NCBI GenBank assembly: GCA_951802115.1
Contig: CATOPL010000015.1
Location: forward strand, 23,281-87,280
Reading direction: 5' to 3'
DNA length: 64,000 nucleotides
Origin: an uncultured Lachnospiraceae bacterium
GTDB lineage: Bacteria; Bacillota; Clostridia; Lachnospirales; Lachnospiraceae
The translations under genes and the position numbers were made by a program. Below are positions 42,279 to 52,209 of the stretch, piece by piece. A model generated the notes under the pieces. It made no database searches and was not told where the DNA came from. It saw only the letters and a list, made by a program, of their open reading frames with translations. Each line of letters begins with the position of its first letter. Within the stretch, counting starts at the first letter, position 1.

Positions 42279-44591
42279 CTATACAAATGCATGTGCGATC
42301 ACTTCTTCCATTGCTTCTGCATAGACCAGTTCAAGACCTCCTGTGATCTCGTCCGACAGTTCTTCCACATCCCGCTGATTCTTTTTTGGTACGATAACCG
42401 TTTTCATACCGGCGCTCCCGGCAGCCAAAAGTTTTTCCTTCAGTCCGCCGATCGGAAGCACTCTTCCCCTCAGTGTTATCTCTCCTGTCATTGCCACATC
42501 GGCACGAACCGGCTTTTCCAGCACCGCAGATAACATGGCGGTTGCCATGGTAATACCTGCAGACGGCCCGTCTTTTGGTACGGCTCCTTCCGGAATATGA
42601 ATATGGATGTCATGTTCCTGAAAATAATCTTTTTCCAGACCATATTCCGGACTGATCGAACGAATATAACTGATTCCCGCTCTCGCAGACTCCTGCATCA
42701 CATCCCCCATCTGTCCGGTCAGTTCCAGATTTCCTTTTCCAGGCATCAGATTCACCTCGATCTCCAAAGTGTCGCCTCCCACACTCGTCCAGGCCAAACC
42801 GCGCACAATGCCAATCTCATCTTTCTCATTTCTTCCCTGAAATTCATAAACTGTCTTTCCCAGATATTTTTCCAGATTTTTTGCTGTAATGCGTATCCGC
42901 TTTTTCTCCTGCTCAAGAATCTCTCTGTCCGCTTTCCGACAGACAGAAGCAATCCTGCGCTCCAGATTCCGCACGCCTGCTTCCCGTGTATATTGATGGA
43001 TCATTTTCTCCAGCGCTTTTTCAGTAATCTGAAGCTGGCTTTTATGCAGTCCATGCCGCTTCAACTGCTTGGGAACGAGATGATCTTTGGCAATATGCAG
43101 TTTTTCATTCTCTGTATAACTGCTGACCTCTATGATCTCCATACGATCCAGCAGCGGTCTGGGTATCGTCTGAGTATCGTTGGCCGTACATAAAAACATC
43201 ACTTCTGACAAATCTACCGGAAGTTCCACATAATGATCTCTGAATTTCACATTCTGTTCACTGTCCAGCACCTCCAGAAGAGCAGAAAAAGTATCTCCTC
43301 TGTGATCACTGCTGACTTTATCAATCTCGTCCAGTACCATCAGCGGATTTTTCACTCCGGCATGGCGGATCCCGTCCACAATCCGCCCCGGCATGGCGCC
43401 GATATAAGTTCTGCGGTGTCCCCGGATCTCCGCTTCATCGCGAACTCCCCCCAGACAGATACGAACATATTTCTTATTGAGGGCATGTGCGATTGAACGC
43501 GCCACCGAGGTTTTACCGGTACCCGGCGGTCCCACAAGGCAGAGAATCGGACTTTCTCCTCCATTCAGCATTCGTTTGACCGCCAGAAATTCCAGAATCC
43601 GCTCTTTTACTTTTTCAAGTCCATAATGTTCTTTTTCCAGAATTTTCTTAGCCTCTTTCAAATCCAAACGGTCTTTACTGCATTTATCCCATGGAAGCTC
43701 CAGAAGTGTTTCAATATATCCTCTGATGACGGAAGCCTCCGCCGAATTGGAACCTGCATTTAAAAATCGCTGAATCTCCTTTTCAATCCGCTGTTTTACT
43801 TCCGCAGAAGCCGGCAGTCCTTTTACAGTTTTCCGGAACTGTTCCGCCTCTGCTCCAGGTCCCTCATCTCCCAGCTCCTCCCGGATCACTTTCATCTGTT
43901 CTCTTAAAATATAATCTTTTTGATTTTTATCAACGCGGGCTTTTACTTTCTCCTGTATCCCTCTGCGATACTGTTCAATCACTATCTCATTATTCAGCAC
44001 GATGCACAACATCTCATAACGTTCTGACAAAGACGATGTTTCCAGAAGTCTCTGCTGCTGCTCCCATGTTAATGGCACGTGAGCCAGAACCTGGGCCAGC
44101 AGCCTTTCCAGTCCGTCAATTCCCAGAACCTGACGCACCGTATCCTTTCCCACTTTGCTGCCGCTTTCACAGTACCTTGCAAAGACGTCCTGCAGATTCC
44201 GAAGCATGGCTTCTTTTTCGCTTTCCGAAAGATCCCCGAAATCCTCTGCATCTGTCCGGACAACAGATGCTTCCAGATACTCTTCGCCTTCGAGACGAAT
44301 AAGATCTGCACTGTAAAGTCCTTCTACCAGAACACGCAGAATATGATGTGGCATTTTCACAATCTGTTTAATTTCCGCAACTGTCCCTGTCCGATACAGA
44401 TCATCCATATCCGGCGCATCATCTTCCGGATCTTTTTGTGCTATAAGAAACAGCCGTTGTTCCTGTGTCAGTGCTTTTTCCACAGCCTTCACAGAACGAA
44501 CACGCGTTACATCAAAATGGGTAATCATCTCCGGAAGGACTACCCTTCCGCGCAGAGCAACTGCCGGCAGTTTTAATTTCAGTTCTTCCAT
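42279..44591 (-). CDS. lon: ATP-dependent protease Lon
   Basis: 770 residues from the ATG at 44591 (AGGAGGGG 7 bases upstream); an upstream extension to 44702 is out of line with the family. N-terminal LonN domain, AAA core with [18 protein letters not shown] and [14 protein letters not shown], and C-terminal serine-lysine protease domain with the catalytic Ser in [15 protein letters not shown] and Lys in GLKEKLLAA. Degrades damaged proteins in the cytosol. Separated from clpX by a terminator. Confidence 0.96.
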   Translation of the reverse strand: MEELKLKLPAVALRGRVVLPEMITHFDVTRVRSVKAVEKALTQEQRLFLIAQKDPEDDAPDMDDLYRTGTVAEIKQIVKMPHHILRVLVEGLYSADLIRLEGEEYLEASVVRTDAEDFGDLSESEKEAMLRNLQDVFARYCESGSKVGKDTVRQVLGIDGLERLLAQVLAHVPLTWEQQQRLLETSSLSERYEMLCIVLNNEIVIEQYRRGIQEKVKARVDKNQKDYILREQMKVIREELGDEGPGAEAEQFRKTVKGLPASAEVKQRIEKEIQRFLNAGSNSAEASVIRGYIETLLELPWDKCSKDRLDLKEAKKILEKEHYGLEKVKERILEFLAVKRMLNGGESPILCLVGPPGTGKTSVARSIAHALNKKYVRICLGGVRDEAEIRGHRRTYIGAMPGRIVDGIRHAGVKNPLMVLDEIDKVSSDHRGDTFSALLEVLDSEQNVKFRDHYVELPVDLSEVMFLCTANDTQTIPRPLLDRMEIIEVSSYTENEKLHIAKDHLVPKQLKRHGLHKSQLQITEKALEKMIHQYTREAGVRNLERRIASVCRKADREILEQEKKRIRITAKNLEKYLGKTVYEFQGRNEKDEIGIVRGLAWTSVGGDTLEIEVNLMPGKGNLELTGQMGDVMQESARAGISYIRSISPEYGLEKDYFQEHDIHIHIPEGAVPKDGPSAGITMATAMLSAVLEKPVRADVAMTGEITLRGRVLPIGGLKEKLLAAGSAGMKTVIVPKKNQRDVEELSDEITGGLELVYAEAMEEVIAHAFV

Positions 44592-44718
44592 ACTATTTCC
44601 CCTCCTGTTAAAATTCCGCATCGTTCTTCTCAATTCCTGTTTTCCCATAATTGTTTCTGTCCGATGCCGTATGATTCTTACTTCCGGTTCCTGTCCCGCC
44701 ACTTTTATGTCCGGCAGA

Positions 44719-44747
44719 ACAAAAAGGGACCCTATCTAAAAGGCCCC
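44719..44747 (-). terminator. Terminator of the clpP-clpX unit
   Basis: Minus strand: GGGGCCT-tttagata-GGGTCCC (7 bp with two wobbles, 44726-44732 and 44741-44747), followed by TTTTTGTT. Confidence 0.7.
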
Positions 44748-44755
44748 TCGTTTCC

Positions 44756-45979
44756 TTATCTTCTCGTTATAACCGGTTCGCCTATTCCTTCAACGGACTC
44801 CTTTGTAATGGTACAGCTCTTAATGGTATCATCTGACGGAATTGTAAACATCAGATCCATCATCGTCTCCTCCATAATTGAGCGCAGGCCTCTTGCCCCG
44901 GTTTTACGTGATATCGTCTTATCTGCAATCGCTTCCACCGCATCTTTGTCGAACTTCAGTTCAACATTATCCAGGCCAAACAGTTTCTGATACTGGCGGA
45001 TAATGGAGTTTTTCGGCTCCAGCAGAATCCGTACCATATCATCTCTGGTCAGAGGATCCAAAGATACTGCAATCGGAACACGTCCCATGAATTCCGGAAT
45101 CATCCCGAACTTGATAAAATCTTCCGGAAGCGCATTTCGAAGAAGTTCTCCCACATCCTCCCGACGTTTGTCCCTGATATCTGCATTAAATCCGATCGAA
45201 CCGCGATCCATGCGGGTTTCAATAATCTTGTCAAGTCCCTCAAAAGCGCCTCCGCAGATAAACAAAATATTCGTTGTATCAATCTGCAGAAGCTCCTGGT
45301 GGGGATGTTTCCTTCCGCCCTGCGGCGGAACCGAAGCGATGGTTCCTTCTACGATTTTCAGCAGCGCCTGCTGCACGCCTTCACCGGATACATCCCGGGT
45401 AATTGACGGATTTTCTGATTTTCGGGTAACCTTGTCTATTTCATCTATATAGATGATGCCTTTCTGAGCACGCTCTATATCATAGTCTGCTGCCTGAATG
45501 ATCTTCAGCAGGATGTTTTCCACATCCTCGCCCACATAACCTGCTTCTGTCAGCGTCGTCGCATCCGCAATCGCAAATGGCACATTGAGAATCTTTGCCA
45601 GCGTCTGTGCCAATAATGTCTTACCGGAACCGGTGGGGCCAAGTAGAAGAACATTGCTCTTCTGAAGCTCCACATCCAGATCAGGCTCTGCCAGAATTCT
45701 TTTATAATGATTATATACCGCAACGCAGAGTGCCTTTTTGGCATTCTCCTGTCCAATCACATAATCATCCAGGAACCGTTTTATCTCTTCCGGTTTTAAG
45801 AGATTAATCTCTTCTTCATCAAAAATGCCCTCTTCCTCTGACAGCTCTTCTTCAATAATCTCAGAACAAAGCTCCACGCAGGCATCACAGATATAAACGC
45901 CGTTGGGCCCTTTGAGCAGTTTTAAAACCTGGCTCTCCGTCTTGCCGCAAAAAGAACATCTGATTTCATTTCTAGCCAT
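44756..45979 (-). CDS. clpX: ATP-dependent Clp protease ATP-binding subunit ClpX
   Basis: 407 residues. N-terminal zinc domain with Cys pairs CSFC and CDAC, AAA module with [28 protein letters not shown], and the substrate pore loop GYVGED. The IGF-type loop that docks to ClpP is IGFNAD near GSIGFN. Unfolds substrates and feeds them to ClpP. Starts 11 bases after clpP. Confidence 0.96.
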   Translation of the reverse strand: MARNEIRCSFCGKTESQVLKLLKGPNGVYICDACVELCSEIIEEELSEEEGIFDEEEINLLKPEEIKRFLDDYVIGQENAKKALCVAVYNHYKRILAEPDLDVELQKSNVLLLGPTGSGKTLLAQTLAKILNVPFAIADATTLTEAGYVGEDVENILLKIIQAADYDIERAQKGIIYIDEIDKVTRKSENPSITRDVSGEGVQQALLKIVEGTIASVPPQGGRKHPHQELLQIDTTNILFICGGAFEGLDKIIETRMDRGSIGFNADIRDKRREDVGELLRNALPEDFIKFGMIPEFMGRVPIAVSLDPLTRDDMVRILLEPKNSIIRQYQKLFGLDNVELKFDKDAVEAIADKTISRKTGARGLRSIMEETMMDLMFTIPSDDTIKSCTITKESVEGIGEPVITRR

Positions 45980-45990
45980 GTAATTCTCCC

Positions 45991-46572
45991 TTAATGCCTT
46001 GCCATGATCTGATCAATAAGCCCATAAGCCATTGCTTCATCAGCAGTCATATAATTATCTCTTTCTGTATCCTTCTGGATCACATCCAGCGGCTGCCCCG
46101 TACGTTCTGCGAGAATATTGTTCAGCTTTTCCCTCGTACGCAGAATATGTTTGGCAGCAATCTCAATCTCCGTTGCCTGCCCTTTCGCACCGCCTAAAGG
46201 CTGATGGATCATGATCTCTGAATTCGGCAGTGCAAAACGCTTGCCTTTTGTTCCTCCGGCCAGGAGAAACGCACCCATACTGGCCGCCATACCGATACAA
46301 ATAGTTGATACGTCACATTTAATGTAATTCATTGTATCAAAAATTGCCATACCAGCCGTCACAGATCCGCCCGGACTGTTAATATACAAATTAATGTCTT
46401 TCCCTGGATCCTCTGACTCCAGAAATAAAAGCTGTGCTACTACAAGACTGGCCGTCGTCTCATTCACCTCTTCGCCGAGAAAAATGATCCGCTCTTTCAA
46501 TAGTCTGGAATAAATATCGTAGCTTCTCTCTCCCCTGCTGGTCTGTTCAATGACGTAAGGTACTAATGCCAT
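45991..46572 (-). CDS. clpP: ATP-dependent Clp protease proteolytic subunit ClpP
   Basis: 193 residues. Catalytic Ser in [14 protein letters not shown], His in IMIHQPLGG and Asp in [11 protein letters not shown] complete the triad. N-terminal [24 protein letters not shown] is the usual processed start. The ATG at 46572 has AGGAGGAGG 7 bases upstream; a reading to 46623 is spurious. Downstream of tig by 142 bases. Confidence 0.96.
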   Translation of the reverse strand: MALVPYVIEQTSRGERSYDIYSRLLKERIIFLGEEVNETTASLVVAQLLFLESEDPGKDINLYINSPGGSVTAGMAIFDTMNYIKCDVSTICIGMAASMGAFLLAGGTKGKRFALPNSEIMIHQPLGGAKGQATEIEIAAKHILRTREKLNNILAERTGQPLDVIQKDTERDNYMTADEAMAYGLIDQIMARH

Positions 46573-46714
46573 GTTCTGTCCTCCTCCTGATGATGAAACT
46601 GCTCCTTCGCTGACAAAGGGCACAGCCGTCCTGCCATGCCCTCACGGCCCGACAGGGCCCATTGTTTTACACAATAATCATACAACCACCGATCTGTTGC
46701 AGCAATCTCAAAGC

Positions 46715-48001
46715 CTACGCTTCAACTGCTGCATCCCTCACCAGATCAATCGCTTTCTGAATCGCGAGATCTTTCTTCATATCTTCCATCCGCTCACCCG
46801 CAAACAGCTCCTTTACTTTTTCCACATCCATTTTATAAAGGTCTGCCATTCTCTGGAACTCAGCGTTCGTGTCTTCCTCTGTGATTTCAATGTTCTCAGC
46901 CGCTGCCACTGCTTCAAGAACCAGTCTGCTCTGGATATTCTGCAGCGCTCTTGGCTTCATCTGTTCCTTGTACTGTTCCATCGTCATACCAGTATACTGG
47001 AAATACTGGCTGAGAGACATTCCCTGCATCTGCATGCGCTGTGCAAAATCTTCCATCAGCTGCTCCGTCTGAAACTCTACCATTGCATCCGGAATATCCA
47101 TCTGTGCATCCGCAATAATCTTTTCAATTACTGCGTCTTCTTTTATTTTTTTTGCGTCCTCTTCTTTACCTTTCAAAAGTTTTGCCCTGATATCCGCTTT
47201 GTATTCATCCAGCGTATCAAATTCTGACACTTCCTGAGCAAACTCATCGTCTACCTCCGGAAGTTCTTTTACTTTGATGGAATTTACACGGCACTTAAAT
47301 ACTGCCGCTTTCCCCGCCAGGTCTTTTGCATGATACTCCTCCGGGAAAGTCACATTCACATCCAGCTCTTTATTGATCTGGGCTCCTACAAGCTGCTCTT
47401 CAAAACCCGGAATAAACGCACCGGAACCAATGGTAAGATCATAGTTTTCAGCCTTTCCGCCTTCAAACGGAACTCCATCCACAGAACCATCAAAATCCAG
47501 TGAAACCATATCGCCGTCTGCCACTGCGCGGTCTTCAACCGTAATGGTTCTGGAGTTTGCCTCTCTCTCTTTCATGATCTCGGCTTCAATCTCTTCATCC
47601 AGAACTTCGATCGGAGCTTTCTCTACCTGCACACCCTTATATGCGCCAAGCGTCACCTCAGGCTTGACAGCAACTTCTGCGGTAAAAATGAACGGACTGC
47701 CGCTCTCAAACTGAACAACATCAATCTTCGGACGGGATACCAGCTCCTCTTCACATTCCTTAGCTGCTTCACTGTACGCATCCGCAAGCAGCTCATCAAT
47801 GGCGTCATTATAAAAAACTTCTTTTCCATACATTTTCTCGATCAGATGACGCGGCGCTTTTCCCTTACGAAAGCCCGGAATATTGATATTTTTTTTCATT
47901 TTCTGATATACGGTCTGAATTGCTTTCTCCACTTTCTCTGCAGGTACCTCAACCGTTAGTTTAGCCATATTTTTCTCTAATTTCTCTACCTGTACGCTCA
48001 T
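46715..48001 (-). CDS. tig: Trigger factor
   Basis: 428 residues. N-terminal ribosome-binding domain with GFRKGKAPRHLIEKMYG (the signature F-R-K loop), FKBP-like peptidyl-prolyl isomerase domain with DGDMVSLDFDGSVDGVPFEGGKAENYDLTIGSG and helical chaperone C-terminus. It receives nascent chains at the ribosome exit. Usual companion of clpP/clpX. Promoter at 48073-48101. Confidence 0.96.
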   Translation of the reverse strand: MSVQVEKLEKNMAKLTVEVPAEKVEKAIQTVYQKMKKNINIPGFRKGKAPRHLIEKMYGKEVFYNDAIDELLADAYSEAAKECEEELVSRPKIDVVQFESGSPFIFTAEVAVKPEVTLGAYKGVQVEKAPIEVLDEEIEAEIMKEREANSRTITVEDRAVADGDMVSLDFDGSVDGVPFEGGKAENYDLTIGSGAFIPGFEEQLVGAQINKELDVNVTFPEEYHAKDLAGKAAVFKCRVNSIKVKELPEVDDEFAQEVSEFDTLDEYKADIRAKLLKGKEEDAKKIKEDAVIEKIIADAQMDIPDAMVEFQTEQLMEDFAQRMQMQGMSLSQYFQYTGMTMEQYKEQMKPRALQNIQSRLVLEAVAAAENIEITEEDTNAEFQRMADLYKMDVEKVKELFAGERMEDMKKDLAIQKAIDLVRDAAVEA

Positions 48002-48072
48002 AATTCTGAATATATCCTCCTCGTATTTTTATATCAGTATTCCCTGTTTTACATACTCATAGACATTATGAA

Positions 48073-48101
48073 AGTATAACACAAAAAAATGAGACTGTCT
48101 A
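48073..48101 (-). promoter_or_regulatory. Promoter of tig nested in the preceding terminator
   Basis: Minus strand TAGACA (48096-48101), 17-base spacer, TATACT (48073-48078). The -35 lies inside the descending arm of the spore-protein terminator, so the same bases serve both. Confidence 0.7.
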
Positions 48102-48114
48102 GCCCGACAGCCCC
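48083..48114 (-). terminator. Terminator of the spore protein gene
   Basis: Minus strand: GGGGCTGTC-gggcta-GACAGTCTC (9 bp, two wobbles) followed by ATTTTTTTG. Confidence 0.8.
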
Positions 48115-48146
48115 ATTGTTTTGTTATTTTTACCGTTTTTTCGTCC

Positions 48147-48368
48147 TTACTGGCCGGAAGACATCTGCTGTTCCTGCTTCATGATCATCTTCTTGACCAT
48201 TTCACCGCCGATGGATCCTGCCTGTCTGCTGGTAAGGTCACCGTTGTAACCGTCTTTCAGCGGAACACCAAGCTCACTGGCAACTTCTTCTTTAAAACGG
48301 TTCATAGCTGCTTTTGCTTCCGGTACTGCCATACTGTTAGTTCCGGATGTGCTACTCTGATTTGCCAT
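48147..48368 (-). CDS. Small acid-soluble spore protein, alpha/beta type
   Basis: 73 residues from the ATG at 48368 (GGAGGTG 6 bases upstream). FKEEVASELGVPLKDGYNGDLTSRQAGSIGGEMVKKMI holds the GPR protease cleavage region (E-LGV) and the DNA-binding second helix GDLTSRQAGSIGG. It coats forespore DNA and is degraded at germination. Direct evidence that the host sporulates. Its expression should be forespore-specific; the adjacent promoter at 48073 belongs to tig. Confidence 0.95.
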   Translation of the reverse strand: MANQSSTSGTNSMAVPEAKAAMNRFKEEVASELGVPLKDGYNGDLTSRQAGSIGGEMVKKMIMKQEQQMSSGQ

Positions 48369-48456
48369 GTTTATCACCTCCATGCCCATAGTATCCGCCA
48401 AAAGAGAATGAACATACTGGAAGTTTCTGCCGTTCAGAACCGCTGCTTACCGACGC

Positions 48457-49011
48457 TCAGACATGCCCGTAAATAATTCCTTTTTTAATTTCATCTGCTT
48501 TTTCCCGTGAAACAAGCTGCTCTGTAAGAGCAAGCGCAAACGGAATCGCGGTTCCCATGCCACGGCTTGTAGTCACATTTTTGTCTACTGCCACGTTGTC
48601 GCAGACCACTTCTGCACCGGCAAGACGCTCTTCAAATCCCGGATAGCATGCCGCCTTCCTGCCCTTCAGTATCCCCAGATCTCCAAGTATGCTCGGCGCC
48701 GCGCAGATCGCCGCTACCTTTTTCCCTTTTTCGTTAAAGTCCATGATCAGATCCGTCAATTCCTGACATGCCCCCAGATTCAAAGTTCCCGGCATCCCGC
48801 CCGGAAGCACCAGCATCTGAGTCTTTGTAAAATCCGCATCTTTAAAGCACACATCTGCCTGGACTGAAATTTTATGACTCCCTGTCACCGTCCGGTCTCC
48901 GTTTATAGATACCGTCTGAGTATCCACGCCTGCACGGCGCAGGATATCCACCACTGTCAGCCCTTCAATCTCTTCAAATCCATCTGCGAGAAACACGCAT
49001 ACTCTGCTCAT
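48457..49011 (-). CDS. DJ-1/PfpI family protein
   Basis: 184 residues. The nucleophile elbow AAICAAPSILG carries the active Cys; N-terminal VFLADGFEEIEGLTVVDILRRAGVD with the conserved Glu is typical of the ThiJ/DJ-1 branch. Members are glyoxalases, deglycases or chaperones. A thiamine role suggested by older ThiJ naming is unlikely. TATAAT at 49052-49057 is its probable -10. Confidence 0.9.
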   Translation of the reverse strand: MSRVCVFLADGFEEIEGLTVVDILRRAGVDTQTVSINGDRTVTGSHKISVQADVCFKDADFTKTQMLVLPGGMPGTLNLGACQELTDLIMDFNEKGKKVAAICAAPSILGDLGILKGRKAACYPGFEERLAGAEVVCDNVAVDKNVTTSRGMGTAIPFALALTEQLVSREKADEIKKGIIYGHV

Positions 49012-49325
49012 ATATCTTTCCCCTTTCTTATTAGCCGAACTTGTTTTGTCAATTATATCATTTTTTCCGCAAATATGCTACACTTACAGCATATACAGCA
49101 CCTCGTTCATACCAGCCGCCGGTATCTGTCTCCATCAGGCAGACACCAAACATCTGTGTTCTGCCGGGATTGCCCGCAGTGAAAGATCATGCCGCAGACC
49201 GATAAAACAGCAGGCCCGTAACACAGAAAACTGCCGAGAAATCCTTGTAACAGTCACCAAATGACTAAACCGGCAGGTCCTCTGGTTCATAACCAGCCAA
49301 AACAAACAACAGAATGGAGATTAAA
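49012..49325. other. Divergent region DJ-1 / CYTH with several hairpins
   Basis: No supported gene. The DJ-1 -10 (49052-49057) is at the left. On the plus side several stems could form: CTGCCG/CGGCAG (about 49229 and 49273) enclosing AGTCA-ccaaa-TGACT, and CTGGTT-cat-AACCAG next to it. This could be the leader of the CYTH gene; I see no match to a named class. Confidence 0.5.
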
Positions 49326-49784
49326 ATGAAACATCAAGAAATCGAACGAAAGTATCTGATTCACACACCTCCCGAAAACCTGGAATCTTATCCCTGTCAC
49401 GAGATCGAGCAGGGATATCTGTGTACTGAACCGGTGGTCCGGATTCGCAAGCAGGATGAGGAATACTGGCTGACGTACAAATCAAAAGGATTGATGACGC
49501 GCGAAGAATACAATCTCCCCCTGACCAGAGAAGCATACCTCCATCTGCGCAGCAAGACAGACGGCTGCCTGATCAGTAAGCGCCGGTATCTGATTCCTCT
49601 GACACCATACACGATAGAACTTGATCTTTTTTCTTCTCCCAGACAGGGCCTTATGCTTGCGGAAGTAGAATTTCCCACAGAGGAAGAAGCTCTTTCATTC
49701 CGTGCACCGGACTGGTTCGGCGAGGACGTCACAGCTTCCTCCATGTATCACAACAGCAACCTGAGTAAATCCGGACTTGATTAG
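49326..49784 (+). CDS. CYTH domain protein
   Basis: 152 residues from the ATG at 49326 (GGAG 6 bases upstream). The defining ExExK motif is EIERKYLI; later strands EYWLTYKSKG, ISKRRYLIPL, TIELDLF and LAEVEFPTEEEA complete the tunnel fold with conserved Arg/Lys/Glu. Such triphosphate tunnel enzymes hydrolyse inorganic triphosphate or nucleoside triphosphates. Its end overlaps a convergent short gene by 4 bases. Confidence 0.88.
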   Translation: MKHQEIERKYLIHTPPENLESYPCHEIEQGYLCTEPVVRIRKQDEEYWLTYKSKGLMTREEYNLPLTREAYLHLRSKTDGCLISKRRYLIPLTPYTIELDLFSSPRQGLMLAEVEFPTEEEALSFRAPDWFGEDVTASSMYHNSNLSKSGLD

Positions 49785-49942
49785 TGTAAGGATGTATCGG
49801 ATTCATTTCTTTTTTTAATGGCTTCCAGCATCTCTTCCGGCGATTTGGCATCCGGGGGTTTTTCCACACGCAGGAAGAGAAGTCTGAAAAGCCTTAACCA
49901 GATTCGAACCCAGATAAATATTTTTCTGATCTTTTTGCTCAT
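49781..49942 (-). CDS. Small basic protein of 53 residues
   Basis: Start at 49942 has GGAGG 7 bases upstream. Composition: basic amphipathic N-terminal half (SKKIRKIFIWVRIWLRLFRLLFLR), then an acidic, Pro-containing tail (KPPDAKSPEEMLEAIKKR). The first half could lie along a membrane. It resembles no family I know. Convergent with the CYTH gene. Confidence 0.55.
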   Translation of the reverse strand: MSKKIRKIFIWVRIWLRLFRLLFLRVEKPPDAKSPEEMLEAIKKRNESDTSLH

Positions 49943-50104
49943 CTTTTTTCCTCCTTCCACTATTTTAATCCTCTCTATATAAGCGCAGTAAAGCAACTAT
50001 TATCTTTATTTATAATACTATTTGTATTATATTTTCCCTTTTTGGTGTATTTCAACATGTGCAAACATGAACTTGCTATAATATCCCCGAAAAAGAGGTG
50101 TATT

Positions 50105-50479
50105 ATGGCAGATCAGAAAATAAATCTTGGAAAAACTTTGAAAGAACTTCGAATTCATCAAGGAATCACCCAGAAGAAACTTGGTGAAGAACTGGATCTG
50201 ACCCATCAGGCCTATTCCCGTTATGAAACCGGCGAACGGCTTCCCGATCTGAATATGGCCTGCCGTATTGCCAAATATTACCATATCACACTGGATCAGC
50301 TGGTTTTCAGAGGACTGCATCCGGATCCTAACAGTCTTGACCCTTTTGCCACCCTTCCAAAAAAATACCGGCAGCTTCTTGAAGATTATCATAAACTGTC
50401 GGTCAGAGGTCAGGAAAACCTTCTGGAATATCTGGAATTTTTAAAATATAAAGAAGCAGGCGGCGAATCCAGCCGCTGA
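50105..50479 (+). CDS. XRE-family transcriptional regulator
   Basis: 124 residues from the ATG at 50105 (AAGAGGTG 5 bases upstream). HTH_3 domain at ~9-63: LKELRIHQGITQKKLGEELDLTHQAYSRYETGERLPDLNMACRIAKYYHITLDQLV. A short C-terminal helix (YHKLSVRGQENLLEYLEFLK) resembles dimerisation tails. Regulates unknown genes. Followed by dispersed repeat B. Confidence 0.9.
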   Translation: MADQKINLGKTLKELRIHQGITQKKLGEELDLTHQAYSRYETGERLPDLNMACRIAKYYHITLDQLVFRGLHPDPNSLDPFATLPKKYRQLLEDYHKLSVRGQENLLEYLEFLKYKEAGGESSR

Positions 50480-50507
50480 AGCGAACGCTTACCAAAACAA
50501 TATCCCA

Positions 50508-50680
50508 AAACGTATCTGAACATTGCTTTCCGTCAGATGCGCGTCACAGTTTGTGGAAGACCGAGCACGAATGAGGGCAGCGTAGCGGGCTGCGTTGAAC
50601 AAGCTCACTTCCCTCTTTCTTAATAAAGGACCGATGCCCAAAAGAAGAGCGAATGTCAAAAAACATCCGCCCATAACAGT
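50508..50680. repeat. Dispersed repeat, copy B
   Basis: Starts TCTGAACATTGCTTTCCGTC (50515 on), about 78% identical over 40 bases to copy A (11702-11739), including CGTCACAGTTTGT versus TGTCACAATTTGT. A central hairpin GCAGC/GCTGC and a distal TTTGACATTCGCT (opposite strand, near 50650-50665) parallel copy A. It lies after the XRE gene and before the end of pyrC. No coding support. Confidence 0.6.
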
Positions 50681-50731
50681 CTGCAAATGATTCCGGCAGG
50701 CAATCCGTCGAATTGCCATGCAGTCAGTACA

Positions 50732-51994
50732 TCAGCACTCATAAACAATTTTTCCCGCACATATCGTATAATAGATTTTTCCCGGAAGCTCCCAGCCAAG
50801 AAACGGACTGTTGGAAGCTTTTGAAACAAAATGTTCAACCCGCCAGCGCTCTGTCTCTGAAAAGATGACCAGATCTGCAGGAGCATCTTCTGTGACACTT
50901 CCAGGAATCATCTGATAAAACTCTGCCGGATTCCGGCTCATAAGTTCCAGAAGTTTCAGAAGCGATAAATACCCCGGCTCTACCAGTGACAAAATCCCCA
51001 GACCAAGAGACGTCTCAAGCCCTGTGATTCCGCTGGGCGCATCTGACAGCGACCGTGCTTTTTCTTCTTCACTGTGAGGAGCATGATCCGTAACAATCAT
51101 ATCAATCGTTCCATCCTGAAGCCCTTTTATGATCGCCTGCCTGTCCTCCTCTGTCCGAACCGGCGGATTCATCCTGGCATTCGTCCCGTATTTCAGCACT
51201 GCTTTGTCTGTGAGCGTAAAATGATGCGGAGTCGCTTCTGCATGAATATCCGCCCCCATCGCCTTTGCCGTTCTCACCAGCTCTACCGAATTTTTCGAAC
51301 TGATATGCTGAATGCAGACACGGGCGCCTGTATGGAGCGCCAGCATACAATCTCTTGCTACCAGCACGTCTTCCGACACCCGGGGAGCTCCGCCGTATGA
51401 AAGCTTCTCTGACACCTCGCCCTGATGAACTCCGGGCGCTGCAATCAAAGCCGGATCCTCTTCATGCAGACTCAGCGGCAATCCCAGTTCTTTTGATGTT
51501 TCCATCGCTTTTAACAAAAGCTTCTCATCCATAAGGGGAATCCCGTCATCTGTAAATCCAGGCGCTCCCGCATCTGCCAGTGCCTCCATATCTGTCAGTT
51601 CCTCTCCAGCCAGTGCTTTGCTGACCGCAGCTGCCTGAAGCACGTGGATCCCGGTATTTTCTCCTTTTTTCTGTACATATTCCAGAGTTTTCACGTTGTC
51701 TGCTGCCGGTTTCGTATTTGCCATGCAGACAACCGTTGTAAAACCCCCTTTTGCTGCTGCACGTGCGCCGGTTTCAATATCCTCTTTATAGGTATAACCC
51801 GGATCGCGGAAATGCACATGGGCATCCATAAGTCCCGGAGCCACTATCAGCCCTGTGGCATCAATTACCCGGTCAGCTGCTTCTGTAAGCTTCTGCCCGG
51901 TCTTTACAATTTTTGATCCGTCCAGCAGAACATCCATGATTTGATCTGTTCCGCTCACCGGGTCGATAACTCTTCCATTTCTTATCAATATCAT
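50732..51994 (-). CDS. pyrC: Dihydroorotase
   Basis: 420 residues, amidohydrolase class I. Metal site DAHVHFRDPGYTYKEDIETG, later HEEDPAL, CIQHISS and the catalytic Asp in MIVTDHAPHSEEEKA. Cyclises carbamoyl aspartate to dihydroorotate in pyrimidine synthesis. Other pyr genes are not in the window. Promoter at 52051-52079 contains a perfect palindrome. Confidence 0.94.
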   Translation of the reverse strand: MILIRNGRVIDPVSGTDQIMDVLLDGSKIVKTGQKLTEAADRVIDATGLIVAPGLMDAHVHFRDPGYTYKEDIETGARAAAKGGFTTVVCMANTKPAADNVKTLEYVQKKGENTGIHVLQAAAVSKALAGEELTDMEALADAGAPGFTDDGIPLMDEKLLLKAMETSKELGLPLSLHEEDPALIAAPGVHQGEVSEKLSYGGAPRVSEDVLVARDCMLALHTGARVCIQHISSKNSVELVRTAKAMGADIHAEATPHHFTLTDKAVLKYGTNARMNPPVRTEEDRQAIIKGLQDGTIDMIVTDHAPHSEEEKARSLSDAPSGITGLETSLGLGILSLVEPGYLSLLKLLELMSRNPAEFYQMIPGSVTEDAPADLVIFSETERWRVEHFVSKASNSPFLGWELPGKIYYTICAGKIVYEC

Positions 51995-52050
51995 AATTCA
52001 GCTCCTGTTTTCAAACCATAATTTCATAGCCCTGTATCACATATACCATT

Positions 52051-52079
52051 ATTGTAAATGCAGAATACATTCTGTGCAA
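52051..52079 (-). promoter_or_regulatory. Promoter of pyrC with palindrome in the spacer
   Basis: Minus strand TTGCAC (52074-52079), 17-base spacer, TACAAT (52051-52056). The spacer holds the perfect inverted repeat CAGAAT-gt-ATTCTG (52061-52074), an apt operator site. Confidence 0.65.
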
Positions 52080-52118
52080 GCAGGATTTACACTGTGCCTG
52101 TTTTTATTTCCGACAGAG

Positions 52119-52154
52119 TCAGCCGACCGCAAAATTTCCCATTCGGCTGATTTT
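52119..52154 (+). terminator. Hairpin upstream of capA
   Basis: TCAGCCGA (52119-52126) and TCGGCTGA (52143-52150) with a 16-base loop, followed by TTTT. On the plus strand no gene lies upstream, so it may be part of a capA leader or an attenuator instead. Confidence 0.5.
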
Positions 52155-52209
52155 CTGGCGAAAAACAAAAGACTGTGTTATAATCCATCCATATGGGGAG
52201 GAATGACTA

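Noticed and set aside
49012..49325. Cobalamin riboswitch, from GACCTGCC on the minus strand
   Set aside because: The word lies at the wrong end for a B12 box and the rest of the aptamer is missing.
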